This document shows, piece after piece, positions 8,286 through 16,932 of a stretch of 64,000 nt of DNA (positions are counted from its first letter, which is position 1; each line of letters starts with the position of its first letter). Under the pieces are notes generated by a model. That model was not told the DNA's origin. It saw only the letters and a program-made list of their open reading frames with translations, and did no database searches. Source of the DNA: an uncultured Vicinamibacterales bacterium (lineage in GTDB: Bacteria; Acidobacteriota; Vicinamibacteria; Vicinamibacterales; UBA8438); assembly GCA_958295905.1 (NCBI GenBank), contig OY282382.1, forward strand, positions 682,001-746,000, written 5' to 3'. A program made the translations under genes and the position numbers.

Positions 8286-8697
8286 GATGGTCGCCTCCGG
8301 AAACATCGGTCCGGCATGGCGCGCCGAACCCACGAAGAAACCGTCGCCATGCACTTGAATAGCAAAGCACATGCCACCTCTTACGGTGGCGAATCGGCGA
8401 GACCACCAAGCAGAAGTTATTGGTATAAGTCATTCTTAATAAGTTATTTACTGGATTATTGACAATCGTCCGCCCAGCGCCGAACCCGTTTCGAAGGCCG
8501 GCCCGTCCGTCACTAGGTTGACGGTTCAGGTTCGACATGTCATTATGTTGACGGTTGGTGCGCTGGAGGGTTCGGCCAGGAAGGGCGAACGGAGATGCGG
8601 GGCGAGAGGTCGCGCCCGCGGCCGGGGAGGAGTTCCCGGCGGCGTCGACGGGGCCGCCGCGGTGAAACCGAACGAGGCTCCTGCCTCGGGTTCCGGC
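8286..8697. other. intergenic: AT-rich upstream region of the sigma-factor gene, then non-coding GC-rich DNA
   Basis: About 8400-8465 is strikingly AT-rich for this chromosome (TTATTGGTATAAG, TTAATAAGTTATTTAC) and probably contains the promoter(s) of the sigma-factor gene; I could not settle on a -35/-10 pair. A short direct repeat (ttgacggtt, 8518-8526 and about 8549-8557) follows. No gene is supported between 8560 and 8697. Confidence 0.5.
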
Positions 8698-8754
8698 CAG
8701 GAGTCGGCGCCGTAGAACGGCGCGGATTCCTGGGGTTGGTTGGACGGCGAACAG
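8698..8754. repeat. CTAG element family 1, partial copy
   Basis: Contains the family hairpin GGCGCCGTAGAACGGCGC flanked by ggagtc/gattcc arms, then the GGTTGGTTGG linker. The second half is degenerate (gacggcgaacag). It ends at the CTAG that begins the next copy. Confidence 0.75.
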
Positions 8755-8841
8755 CTAGGAGTCGGCGCGGTAGAACGGCGCGGACTCCTGGAGGGTTGGT
8801 TGGGCGGTGAGCGGAGCCGCAGGCGACGCTCTCCGGGCTAG
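8755..8841. repeat. CTAG element family 1, full copy
   Basis: Bounded by CTAG at about 8755-8758 and CTAG at 8838-8841. It contains the hairpin (ggagtc...gactcc), the linker GGAGGGTTGGTTGGG and the second arm gagcggagccgcaggcgacg. The TAG at the right edge, read on the minus strand, is the stop codon of the 69-aa gene at 8838-9047. Confidence 0.85.
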
Positions 8842-9047
8842 TGGCGGCAGCGCTCCTGAATGTACCGGGCGGCGCTGATCGCCTCGACGGCGCTCGTCAC
8901 GATCTGGGAGGCTCGCGCGCGACTCGTGTCGTCTTCGAGCTGGGCATCAAGGAGCTCGGCGTTGGCGAGAATGACGCCGAGTTGGTTGTTCAACCGATGG
9001 AAAAGGGCGCCGAGGTCGGTCGGCTCGTCCATCTGGGGAATGTCCAT
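8838..9047 (-). CDS. orphan histidine-kinase dimerisation-like (DHp) protein, 69 aa
   Basis: The short protein is almost entirely an H-box helix pair: FHRLNNQLGVILANAELLD resembles the HisKA motif HELNNPLxxIxxNAELL and retains the histidine, followed by a second helix (ASQIVTSAVEAISAARYIQE). There is no ATPase domain, PAS or membrane segment. It could be phosphorylated by, or dimerise with, another kinase, or be a decayed kinase; the tight length and start 46 bp after the HTH gene argue for a real two-gene unit. Its stop codon TAG is the edge of a CTAG-bounded repeat, so the original 3' end may have been altered. Confidence 0.6.
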   Translation of the reverse strand: MDIPQMDEPTDLGALFHRLNNQLGVILANAELLDAQLEDDTSRARASQIVTSAVEAISAARYIQERCRH

Positions 9048-9093
9048 CGTGTCCTGGGAACGGAATCACGCGATGCTGCGGGTCGATCCGCCG

Positions 9094-9312
9094 TCAGTCC
9101 GACGGCGGCGTATCCGGCCGGGTGACGCCGGCATGCGGATCGCGCCACAGCGTATCGACGAAGATCCGCACCGAACCCCCGGCCGTCCGCACGTACTCCA
9201 CCTTGCCGCCGGCGATCCAGTTGTAGATCGTGCGGCGGCTGACTCCCACCAACTCGCACGCCTTCGCGATCGAGAGGGTTTTCCTATCGGCAATCATGAC
9301 AGACGCTCGCAT
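9094..9312 (-). CDS. excisionase/MerR-type helix-turn-helix DNA-binding protein
   Basis: A 72-residue product with the HTH_17-type core LSIAKACELVGVSRRTIYNWIAGGKVEYVRT split over residues 14-45; the winged tail GGSVRIFVDTLWR follows. Such small proteins act as transcription factors or excisionases. Start choice is uncertain: GTG 9345, ATG 9312 and ATG 9297 are all in frame; 9312 is given as a compromise. It is divergent from the NtrC-type regulator (9416) and precedes the orphan DHp gene on the same strand, so a small regulatory module is plausible. There are no phage genes nearby. Confidence 0.75.
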   Translation of the reverse strand: MRASVMIADRKTLSIAKACELVGVSRRTIYNWIAGGKVEYVRTAGGSVRIFVDTLWRDPHAGVTRPDTPPSD

Positions 9313-9415
9313 TCCGCCCACCGCGGTGTCCCTGTCCTTCCGCACTTCCTGACAGGCTCAAGGACGGTATCGGCGCCTGTCGATCCCTCCATTAGCATTA
9401 GCCGAGGCGGCGCCC

Positions 9416-10834
9416 ATGCCTGAACGCGGGATCCATCTGCTGCTGGTGGAGGACGAGGCCCCGCTGCGGGAGGTCACCGCCCGGCAACTGACGGCCGAAG
9501 GCTACCGGGTGGTCCCGGTCGACAGCGGAGAGACGGCCGTCGAGCGGCTGGCGGAGTGCGCATTCGACATCGTGCTGACCGATCTGCGGCTGCCGGGCAT
9601 CGACGGCACCGCGGTGCTGGACGCGGCGCTCGAACGTTATCCCGACATCATCTGCATCGTGGTGACCGGTTTCGGCACCGTCACCGACGCGGTCGCCGCG
9701 ATCAAGCGGGGGGCGGCGGACTTCATCACCAAGCCGTTCCAGTTCGGGCAGTTGCTGCACGTGATGCGCTCGGCTCTCGAGCAGCGGCGCCTGCGGTCCG
9801 AGAACGCGTATCTGCGGTCACAGATCCAGGAACGCTATCGGTTCGAAGGGCTGGTGGGCCGCAGCTCCAGGATGCGCGAGCTGTTCGACCTGTTGGAAAC
9901 GGTGGCCGCGAGCCCCAGCACGGTCCTGATCACCGGGGAGACCGGCACCGGCAAGGAGCTGGCGGCCAAGGCGATTCACCACAACAGCCCCCGGCGCAGC
10001 CATCGCTTCGTCGCCCTGAACTGCAGTGCGGTCCCCGAGACCCTGCTCGAATCCGAGCTGTTCGGACACGTGCGCGGCGCCTACACCGGCGCTGTCGCCA
10101 CGCGGCAGGGCCGACTGGAATCGGCGCACGAGGGCACGCTCTTTCTCGACGAGGTCGGCACCATGAGCGGCCTCCTGCAGGCCAAGCTGCTGCGGGTGTT
10201 GCAGGAACGCGAGTTCGAACGCATCGGAGACAACCGATCGATCCGAATCGACGTCCGGATCATCGCGGCCACCAACGCCGATTTGGCGCAACTGTCCCGC
10301 GACGGCCGGTTCCGGGAGGACCTGTACTATCGCCTGAACGTCATCCCCATCTTCCTGCCGCCGCTTCGGGAACGGCGTGAGGACATCCCGCTGCTCGTCC
10401 GGCATTTCGTCGAAGCCTTCTGTCGACAGCAGGACCGGCCGCGGGAGGTGACCGTCACGCAGGCCGCGATGCGGCGGATGATGGCGTACGGGTGGCCGGG
10501 GAACATCCGTCAACTCGAAAACGCGATAGAGCGCGCGCTCACCCTCAGCCGAACCCGGACCTGGATCGACGTCGGCGACCTCCCCCGCGAGCTGCAGCAG
10601 GCATCCCTGTCCGAGCAGGCCGCCCCGCCCGCCCTTCCCGAAGACGGCTTCGACCTGGCCGCGCACATCGCCTCGGTCGAGCGCCGGTTGATACGACGAG
10701 CCCTGGACGACTCGGGCGGGAACCGGCAACAGGCGGCCCGGCGGTTGGGCCTGAAGCGGACCACCCTGGTCGAAAAGATACGGCGGCTGGACGGCATCGA
10801 CGGCGGGCGGGGGGAGCCGGGTCTCGAGTCCTGA
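9416..10834 (+). CDS. sigma-54-dependent response regulator (NtrC family)
   Basis: Architecture is receiver-AAA+-Fis. The receiver (residues 5-118) has acceptor Asp in FDIVLTDLRLPGIDG and Lys in FITKPFQFG. The AAA+ domain (about 142-370) has Walker A GETGTGKEL, the sigma-54 loop as GAYTGA (usual form GAFTGA, the Phe-to-Tyr change being a known tolerated variant) and Walker B GTLFLDEVGTM. The C-terminal Fis-type HTH reads GGNRQQAARRLGLKRTTL. It is expected to drive RpoN-dependent promoters when phosphorylated. It is divergent from the HTH/DHp pair; the hybrid kinase at 5834 is the nearest candidate partner. Confidence 0.93.
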   Translation: MPERGIHLLLVEDEAPLREVTARQLTAEGYRVVPVDSGETAVERLAECAFDIVLTDLRLPGIDGTAVLDAALERYPDIICIVVTGFGTVTDAVAAIKRGAADFITKPFQFGQLLHVMRSALEQRRLRSENAYLRSQIQERYRFEGLVGRSSRMRELFDLLETVAASPSTVLITGETGTGKELAAKAIHHNSPRRSHRFVALNCSAVPETLLESELFGHVRGAYTGAVATRQGRLESAHEGTLFLDEVGTMSGLLQAKLLRVLQEREFERIGDNRSIRIDVRIIAATNADLAQLSRDGRFREDLYYRLNVIPIFLPPLRERREDIPLLVRHFVEAFCRQQDRPREVTVTQAAMRRMMAYGWPGNIRQLENAIERALTLSRTRTWIDVGDLPRELQQASLSEQAAPPALPEDGFDLAAHIASVERRLIRRALDDSGGNRQQAARRLGLKRTTLVEKIRRLDGIDGGRGEPGLES

Positions 10835-10866
10835 ACCCCGCCGCCCCGCCGCCACCGCTCCGCGGT

Positions 10867-12126
10867 TTACGAGAACAGCCGCAGCGGCTCGAACGAGCCC
10901 TTGAGAATCGACCGGGTGCCGTCGAACCCGAGCCACTCCTCGATCATCGACGCGTACACCCGTCGAAAATCGGTGGTCATCTTCAGGTTGCCGTCATCGA
11001 GATCGGTCAGGCTCGGGTGCCGGCCGTGCAGGCCGCCCTCCACGCCGGACCCGATCACGAACATCGGGGTCGCGGTTCCGTGATCGGTGCCGAGGCTGGC
11101 GTTCTCCTCGACGCGCCGTCCGAACTCCGTGAACATCATGATCGCCACGTCGTCGACGCGGCCGATGCGCTTCAGGTCGTCCATGAACCCCCGGACCGCG
11201 TCGGCGGTGTACGCCAGCAGCCGGGCGTGCGGATCGGCCTGATGCACGTGCGTATCGAACGAGTTGCCCTGATACGAGACGTAGTAGAGCCGCGTCGGCA
11301 TCCCCGCGTGAATCAGCGCCGCCACCTGTCGCAACTGCGGCGACAGCCCGCCGATCCCGTAGTCGACCGGGGTGCGGTACCCCGCGGCGGCGTCCCGGAC
11401 GAACCGGGCGCTCTTGACCGCATTGTCCGCGGTGGACGCCAGGAACTCCAGGGCCGGGTTTTCCGGCGCCTTCGGCCGCAACCGCTCGATCGCCTGTTTC
11501 TCGGTCTCCGAGCCCACCCGCCGGAAGCTGCGGGGATCGTTGAAGACCAGGGGCTGGTGGCGCCGCGCCTGCACCGCCAGCGACTGGCGGGTCCCGATGT
11601 TCACGATCTTGTTGCCCTGGGCGTCGTGATCGTAGACCCCGTCGGCCAGACGGCCCAGCCATCCGAGCGGCTCGCCGCCGTTGGGCACGCCGGTGTGCCA
11701 GAACCCCATCGACGAGAAGTGCGACAGGCTGGGGTTGTCGTATCCGCATCCGTGCACGACGCCCAGCATGCCGTCCTTGTACAGGCGCTCGAACCCCGCC
11801 ATCGACGGGTGCAGCCCGTAGCCGTCGGCAATCGGGATCACCTTGGAGGACGGGATGCCGAGATTCGGGCGGACCCGATAGTACTCGTCGTCACCGAACG
11901 GGACGACGGTGTTCAGACCGTCGTTGCCGCCGGACAGCTCGACGACCACCAGGATCCGCTCGGGATGGTCCTCGGCGCTCGTGCCCTGCAGCGCCTGCGC
12001 CGTCAACGCCGCCGACGTCCGGTCGAGCAGGACGGGAAGGCCGGCCGTGACCCCGATGCCGCACAACCCCCTCCGCAGAAAATCACGCCGGGAGCACCCA
12101 CAGCCGTTGAGATGGCGGATAGTCAT
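10867..12126 (-). CDS. DUF1501 family protein with Tat signal
   Basis: A 419-residue protein with a twin-arginine-type leader (CSRRDFLRRGLCGIGVTAG at about residues 9-27), so it is predicted to be exported folded. The body has the alkaline-phosphatase-like features of DUF1501: VVVELSGGNDGLNTVVPFG near residue 62, HPSMAGFERLY, YVSYQGNSFDTHVHQ and MFTEFGRRVEENAS. The ATG at 12126 is chosen because AGAGGA lies 7 bp upstream. It follows the DUF1800 gene by 39 bp; this pair is a recurrent unit in Planctomycetes and Acidobacteriota. The function of the pair is not established; a sulfatase-like or surface role is only a guess. Confidence 0.9.
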   Translation of the reverse strand: MTIRHLNGCGCSRRDFLRRGLCGIGVTAGLPVLLDRTSAALTAQALQGTSAEDHPERILVVVELSGGNDGLNTVVPFGDDEYYRVRPNLGIPSSKVIPIADGYGLHPSMAGFERLYKDGMLGVVHGCGYDNPSLSHFSSMGFWHTGVPNGGEPLGWLGRLADGVYDHDAQGNKIVNIGTRQSLAVQARRHQPLVFNDPRSFRRVGSETEKQAIERLRPKAPENPALEFLASTADNAVKSARFVRDAAAGYRTPVDYGIGGLSPQLRQVAALIHAGMPTRLYYVSYQGNSFDTHVHQADPHARLLAYTADAVRGFMDDLKRIGRVDDVAIMMFTEFGRRVEENASLGTDHGTATPMFVIGSGVEGGLHGRHPSLTDLDDGNLKMTTDFRRVYASMIEEWLGFDGTRSILKGSFEPLRLFS

Positions 12127-12165
12127 GATCGTTCCTCTTTCCACTCGACGCACAGGTTGGTTGGG

Positions 12166-14037
12166 CTACGCGAGTTGGTACTCCGGAGCACTCAGCACGA
12201 GATAGAGCAGCGAGCGCAACGCCCCTTCGACCCGCGGCCCCGGCCCCGGCAGGCGGTCGCCCCCCAAATCGTCCCGCAATCGTTCGACGAGCACCGCCCG
12301 GGCGGCATCGTCGACGGGAACGCGGAGGAATCGCCGCACGAAATGGTCGACGATCGCGTCGACGGTGGTGGCGTCCGCCGCCGTCACCAGCCCCACCAGA
12401 TCGAGATCGGCGGTCGCCCTCGGAATCGGGATCAACCGTTCGAAGGCCATGACGTATCCCATGTAGCCGCCGTACCGGGTGTTGTAGTCCTCGTCCCGGT
12501 CGACGAGCCGGCTGGACTCCGCATCACCCTCCTGGGTGGCGGCGGTGATGTTCATCCCCTGCTCCAGCCGCCGGCCCACCCGCGCGTAGATGCCCGGGAT
12601 GCTCCGATCGGGAGCCCAGAACCCGTCCCGGTCGGGGAACAGGACGCCCCGGAAGAGGTTGCCCCGCTCCAGCAGCAGGGCCGGCGTGATCCAGGTCCGG
12701 CCGCCGGCCCAGCCCGCGACGTTGGGCGGATTGAACAGCGTCTGCCCGAGGCCGGCCGTCAACCGGTTGAAGTCGGGAATCGTGGGCAGCCGGGTCAGGC
12801 CGAGCTTCCGATAGGTGGAGACCACGAGATGCACGGGACTCTTGATCTGCGTCGCCGTGGAAGCCGAGCTGTAGAAGTCCTTCGACAGGAACATGCGCCG
12901 GAGCAGGGGGCGCAGCTCGTACCCCGCCCCGCGGAACGTGCCGCCGAGCTCGCGCCGGGTGTCCGCATCGATCTCCCCGCGCACCAGGAATCGATACAGC
13001 TTGCCCGCGATGAACTCGGCGGTCACCGGCGCCTCGAGAATGATGTCGATGACGTCCTCGCCGTCGAAGGCGCCGGTCCGCCCGAGAAAGGTCTTCTCTC
13101 CGTAGTCGTGGGTCTCGGCGTCGAACCGGAACTCGAGGGCATCGTTCGTCCACCCCGTGAACGCGCGGGAGGCCTCGCGGATGTCCTGCTCGGTGTAGTT
13201 GCCCACCCCCATCGTGAACAGCTCCAGCAGCTCGCGCCCGAAGTTCTCGTTGGGATGGTCCTTCCGGTTCTCGCCGTTGTCGAGATAGACGAGCATGGCC
13301 GGGTCGGTCAGAATCCCGACGAGCAAATCCCGGAAGCTGCCGGCCGCGTTGGCGCGCAGCATCTCGTTCTGGCGCAGCATCATGCGGGCGTCCCGCACCT
13401 TGCCGGCGCCGGTCGCGAAATGCCCGTGCCAGAACAGCGTGAGCTTTTCTTCCAGGGGGCGGCGGGTCGTCAGCATGCGCCCGCCCCACCACGTCACGAG
13501 CCGCTGCGTCTCCATCGCGTTGGACCGCAGGCCATAGAAGAAGGTGTTGACCACCGGCTGGAGCCGGCGCGGCTCCCCCTCGGGCCGCACTGCGACCCCC
13601 ATCGCCGCCCCCGTCTCCCGTGCGATGCGCACCGCCTCGGCCCGGCTCTTCGGGAACGGGTCCATCCCCGGGTTCCAGATGGGAGAGGGCTCGAACGCGG
13701 GGGCGGCGCGGTTGTCGACGGCGTTGAAGTCGACGAGGGCGTCGACCGCGGCCTCGGGGGACATCGCCGCCAGCCGCTCGATCTCGGCCGGCGTCGCCCC
13801 GAACCCCGCCCGCTCCACGAGATGGGCGGCCTTGTCGTAATCCCACTCTTCGGCCGCGATGGGCGTCAGGTCGCCGACCCAGTCGTCGGGACCCGGCTCG
13901 GCGGCCAGAACCGCCGCGGCGCCGAGCGCCGCCAGCCCGGCGGCGGCGAGCAGCCAGCCGAGGGGCCGGAGCATCGCCAAGCACCAGCACTCCGGCGCCG
14001 CGGCGCCGCCGTCGTCGTTCTCGCGCAGCTTCTTCAT
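12166..14037 (-). CDS. DUF1800 family protein
   Basis: The 623-residue protein has a hydrophobic N-terminal segment (residues 23-46, LRPLGWLLAAAGLAALGAAA) acting as signal peptide or anchor, then DUF1800 hallmarks: HLVERAGFGATPAEIERLA near residue 70, LTLFWHGHFATG near 205, NENFGRELLELFTMGVGNYT near 265 and LYRFLVRGE near 345. The start has GGAGG 7 bp upstream. It lies directly before the DUF1501 gene on the same strand and almost certainly shares its transcript. I can name no activity. Tandem DUF1800-DUF1501 genes are typical of the same phyla as the rest of the window. Confidence 0.9.
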   Translation of the reverse strand: MKKLRENDDGGAAAPECWCLAMLRPLGWLLAAAGLAALGAAAVLAAEPGPDDWVGDLTPIAAEEWDYDKAAHLVERAGFGATPAEIERLAAMSPEAAVDALVDFNAVDNRAAPAFEPSPIWNPGMDPFPKSRAEAVRIARETGAAMGVAVRPEGEPRRLQPVVNTFFYGLRSNAMETQRLVTWWGGRMLTTRRPLEEKLTLFWHGHFATGAGKVRDARMMLRQNEMLRANAAGSFRDLLVGILTDPAMLVYLDNGENRKDHPNENFGRELLELFTMGVGNYTEQDIREASRAFTGWTNDALEFRFDAETHDYGEKTFLGRTGAFDGEDVIDIILEAPVTAEFIAGKLYRFLVRGEIDADTRRELGGTFRGAGYELRPLLRRMFLSKDFYSSASTATQIKSPVHLVVSTYRKLGLTRLPTIPDFNRLTAGLGQTLFNPPNVAGWAGGRTWITPALLLERGNLFRGVLFPDRDGFWAPDRSIPGIYARVGRRLEQGMNITAATQEGDAESSRLVDRDEDYNTRYGGYMGYVMAFERLIPIPRATADLDLVGLVTAADATTVDAIVDHFVRRFLRVPVDDAARAVLVERLRDDLGGDRLPGPGPRVEGALRSLLYLVLSAPEYQLA

Positions 14038-14341
14038 GACGGACCTCCGAACCAGACGTCCCGTACGGCAAGGGCGACACGCCGAGCGGGCGCGGGGTCA
14101 CGCCCCCGGCGGGCGTACGGGACGATGCCGCGGGCGTCCCGGCGCCTATTCAGTGCCATGATACGCCAACCGGACCGCCGACCCGCGGCGACGGCGGGAG
14201 CGGCGCCCCGGTACTCCGGACTCCCAACCGGGCGGGAACCGCGGGTCGTCGGGGACCGGGAGCGGCGCCCCCCGCGGCGCCCCGGTACTCCGGACAATCG
14301 ATCCGGACCGCCGGCGCAGGCCGCCCCCGGACGGACCAGGC
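14038..14341. other. intergenic, no gene seen
   Basis: Contains an inverted repeat (gtcccgtacg at about 14058-14067 and cgtacgggac at about 14115-14124) upstream of the DUF1800 gene, and a short direct repeat gcgccccggtactccgga near 14203 and 14278. Nothing coding is supported. Confidence 0.5.
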
Positions 14342-14707
14342 TCAGGCCGGATCGCGGTGGACGGTGTCGGGGGCGAATGCGGGCACGCAGACCGCCACGT
14401 ACTCCGCGCCGCCGGCCTCGGGACTCGAGTAGCGAATCCACTCGCCGGGTTCGGCGACGATCGCCTGCCCGGCCCGCACGTCGATGGCCCCCGCTTCGTG
14501 CTCGACCCGCAGCAGGCCGCGCAGCACCACCGTGAGCTCCCGGAACTCGGGCCGCTGCCCCGGTTCGACCCATCCCTCGGGGGAGACCATCCGGGCGACG
14601 CTGAGTTCCTCGTGCCCGGTGTTCACCCGCCCGGCGTACTCCTCGATCCGCTTCGGCAGGTTGCCCGCCGCCTGCACGACCGTAGGGCTCTCGATCAGTC
14701 TGGGCAT
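14342..14707 (-). CDS. cupin-domain protein
   Basis: A 121-residue single-domain cupin. Visible family features are the HEELSVARMVSPEGWVEPG strand pair and REL..VLRGLLRVEHEAGAIDVRAGQA, followed by IVAEPGEWIRYSSPE, giving the two short cupin motifs with incomplete metal ligands (no clear HxH). Its ATG at 14707 lies inside the last codons of the dusB-like gene (13-bp overlap), so translation is probably coupled to it. The substrate is unknown; small cupins of this type bind sugars or metabolites or act as isomerases. Confident for fold, not for function. Confidence 0.75.
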   Translation of the reverse strand: MPRLIESPTVVQAAGNLPKRIEEYAGRVNTGHEELSVARMVSPEGWVEPGQRPEFRELTVVLRGLLRVEHEAGAIDVRAGQAIVAEPGEWIRYSSPEAGGAEYVAVCVPAFAPDTVHRDPA

Positions 14708-15822
14708 CGGGTAGTCCGTCCTGGTTCCGCCTCCTCGATCCGCTTCGGCAGGAGAAGCGGGTCCGGCGCCGGGGACGGGTCGTCGAGCCCGAAGAAGTCG
14801 CAGATGACCGCGCGCAGCGCCTCGAGCGATCCGGCGGCGTTGATGGCCGTGCGCAAGCGCGACCCGTGGTCGATCCCCTTCGTGTACCAGGATCCGAGGG
14901 CCCGCAGCTTGTTGATGATCCACCGTTCCCGGCTGGCGGCGCTCCGGCGTTTCGGACCGACGCGCCGGTCGAGGCCGGCCGTATGCCGGAAGCCGTCCCG
15001 CTCGACCTCGGTCGCCTCGCTCAGCAGCAGGTCGATATAGACGAGCAGAAACCGGCCGCGCTCCCGCAGCGACACCGGCACGCCGCCGCCGCCCCGCCGC
15101 GCGGCCTCCGCCTGGTGGAAGATCCACGGGTTCCGGAGCGCGCCGCGGCCGACGAGCACCCCGGCGACGGCGGTCTCGCGCATCCGCTCCACGAGGTCGT
15201 CCGGGGTGACGCAGTCGCCGCTGCCGAAGACCGGAATCGACACCCGGCGGGCCACCTCGTCTATCAGCGACCAGTCCGAGCGCCCGGTGTACGACTGCGC
15301 GGCGGTCCGGCCGTGCACGGCCACCGCGGCCGCGCCGGCCTGCTCGACCCGGCTCGCGAGGTCGGGCGCATTCACGTTCCCGCCATCCCATCCGGACCGC
15401 ATCTTGACGGTGACCGGAATGGACACCGCCCGCGTCATCGCCCCGATGACGTCGGCCGCGTGCTCCGGCGTCCGCATGAGACTGCACCCGGCGTGGTGCT
15501 TGGCGATCTTGGGCACCGGGCAGCCCATGTTCACGTCCACGATGTCGGCGCCCATCCCCTCGACGATCCGGGCCGCCGCGGCCATCCTGCCCGGGTCGCC
15601 GCCGAAAATCTGGATCGAGACCGGCCGCTCCTCCTCCGTGTACTCCGCGTACTCGAGGGTCCGGTCGATGCCCCGCACCAGCCCCTCGGCGCTGACCATC
15701 TCGGTCACCACCAGACCGCAGCCGCCGCCCCGCTTGACGAGGCGGCGGAACGCGGTATCCGTCATCCCGGCCATCGGAGCCAAGGCGAACGGCGAGTCGA
15801 GGGCGACGGAACCGATTCTCAC
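14695..15822 (-). CDS. dusB: tRNA-dihydrouridine synthase (DusB type)
   Basis: FMN-dependent reduction of uridine in tRNA. A TIM-barrel protein of 375 residues beginning with the flavin-binding LAPMAGMTDTAFRRL, then IQIFGGDPGRM, the signature VDVNMGCPVPKIAKHHAGC with catalytic Cys (about residue 102), VHGRTAAQSYTG and the phosphate-binding VFGSGDC and GVLVGRGALRNPWIF. The initiator is GTG. A tail of about 60 residues follows the core (KRIEEAEPGR), longer than minimal Dus proteins. The cupin gene overlaps its 3' end; the peptidyl-prolyl isomerase gene lies 31 bp upstream on the same strand, so mfd, ppi, dus and cupin may form one transcript. Confidence 0.92.
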   Translation of the reverse strand: MRIGSVALDSPFALAPMAGMTDTAFRRLVKRGGGCGLVVTEMVSAEGLVRGIDRTLEYAEYTEEERPVSIQIFGGDPGRMAAAARIVEGMGADIVDVNMGCPVPKIAKHHAGCSLMRTPEHAADVIGAMTRAVSIPVTVKMRSGWDGGNVNAPDLASRVEQAGAAAVAVHGRTAAQSYTGRSDWSLIDEVARRVSIPVFGSGDCVTPDDLVERMRETAVAGVLVGRGALRNPWIFHQAEAARRGGGGVPVSLRERGRFLLVYIDLLLSEATEVERDGFRHTAGLDRRVGPKRRSAASRERWIINKLRALGSWYTKGIDHGSRLRTAINAAGSLEALRAVICDFFGLDDPSPAPDPLLLPKRIEEAEPGRTTRCPD

Positions 15823-15853
15823 GGGTGGAGCCTCACCATCGGGGGGCGGGATT

Positions 15854-16918
15854 CTACCGGCTGGCTACCTCCTCGCCGTAGAGCCTCTCGAGCCCGTCGT
15901 CCTTCCACTCGATGATCGCTTCGCTCCGAAGCGTGTTCAGGTACCGGTTGAGGGCCTCGAGCCGCCGTTCGTTGAAGACGTTGTCGACGATCTGCTCGCG
16001 CACCTCTTCGAACGGCGCCGGGGCAGCCGCGGTCGACGACTCCAGCTTCAGGATCTGGTAGCCGACCGGCGTCCGCGCGACCTCGCCGACCTCGCTCACC
16101 CCGAGCGCCTCGATCCGCGCGCGGACCTCCGTCGCGAGGTCGGCGAGGGCGATGGGTCCGATGAGGCCGCCGTTCGCCTTCGACACGCCGTCGGACACCT
16201 CGGCGACGACCGCCTCGAACGCCTCGCCGGCGCGCACCCGGGCCAGGGCCGACTCGGCCCGGGTCCTCGCCAAGTTGTCACGCGCGACGTTGAACGCCCC
16301 GCCCTCGGCCGGCACCGTGATCAGGATCTCGCGCAGCATGACGGTGGCGGGCTGGCTGAACTCCTCCGGATGGGTCTCGTAGTATTCGAGGGCTTCGACC
16401 TCGGTCATCGAGACCCGGCGCAGCACCTGGTCCTGCTGCACCTGCCCAACCAGCATCTGATCCTCCATGACGCGGCGCAGTTGGCCGAGGCTCATGCCCT
16501 GTTCCTGCTCCAGGGCGACGAGCAACTGCTCGTCGGTCATGTTGTTCTCCTGCTTGATCCCCTCCAGGATCTCGTCGAACTGCTCGTCGCTCAGCGAGTA
16601 GCCCATCTCGCGCCCGCGCTGCACAAGCAGCATCTGGTCGACGGTGTTGACGATGACGTCCGGCGTCACCTCCAGAAGCGCCCGCTGCAGCTCGACGTCG
16701 GTCTGCGGCGGCACCGGGCGGGTCCGCAGGGCGTTGATCTGCGCCTGCTCGAGATCGGTCTGGGTGATCAGGTCGCCGTTGATCTTCACCAGAATGCGCT
16801 CGAACACCATCGCGCCCGGTATTCCCGACGACAGTCCTTGTGCAGCCGCACCCGTGAAGACGCCCGTGAGGATGAGAACGAACAGCGGGAGAGCGACTCG
16901 AAACAGGTTCTTGGGCAT
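15854..16918 (-). CDS. SurA/parvulin-type peptidyl-prolyl isomerase
   Basis: Predicted periplasmic folding factor of 354 residues. A signal peptide (LFRVALPLFVLILTGVFTGAAAQ region, residues 4-27) is followed by a SurA-like N-terminal domain (ILVKINGDLITQTDLEQAQ, about 40-60) and helical chaperone region, then a rotamase domain (about 195-300: VMLREILITV, RVRAGEAFEAVVAEVSDG, NGGLIGPI, VARTPVGYQILKLE). A C-terminal helix follows. It is shorter than E. coli SurA because only one rotamase domain is present. The start at 16918 sits 15 bp after the mfd stop, consistent with co-transcription. Client outer-membrane proteins would include barrels such as the one at 33690, by inference only. Confidence 0.88.
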   Translation of the reverse strand: MPKNLFRVALPLFVLILTGVFTGAAAQGLSSGIPGAMVFERILVKINGDLITQTDLEQAQINALRTRPVPPQTDVELQRALLEVTPDVIVNTVDQMLLVQRGREMGYSLSDEQFDEILEGIKQENNMTDEQLLVALEQEQGMSLGQLRRVMEDQMLVGQVQQDQVLRRVSMTEVEALEYYETHPEEFSQPATVMLREILITVPAEGGAFNVARDNLARTRAESALARVRAGEAFEAVVAEVSDGVSKANGGLIGPIALADLATEVRARIEALGVSEVGEVARTPVGYQILKLESSTAAAPAPFEEVREQIVDNVFNERRLEALNRYLNTLRSEAIIEWKDDGLERLYGEEVASR

Positions 16919-16932
16919 GGTGATCACCGTTC

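Noticed and set aside
8455..8480. TTGACA (plus strand, about 8458) as a -35 element
   Set aside because: No -10 at a suitable distance on that strand and no plus-strand gene follows.
12150..12165. ggttggttgggctac near the DUF1800 stop as another CTAG element
   Set aside because: Only the short GGTTGGTTGGG string matches; hairpin and arm are absent.
10492..14535. Very long plus-strand open frame (about 1347 codons) opposite the DUF1501 and DUF1800 genes
   Set aside because: It is antisense to two recognisable genes and is rich in Arg/His/Pro/Gln as expected of GC-rich shadow frames; no family features.
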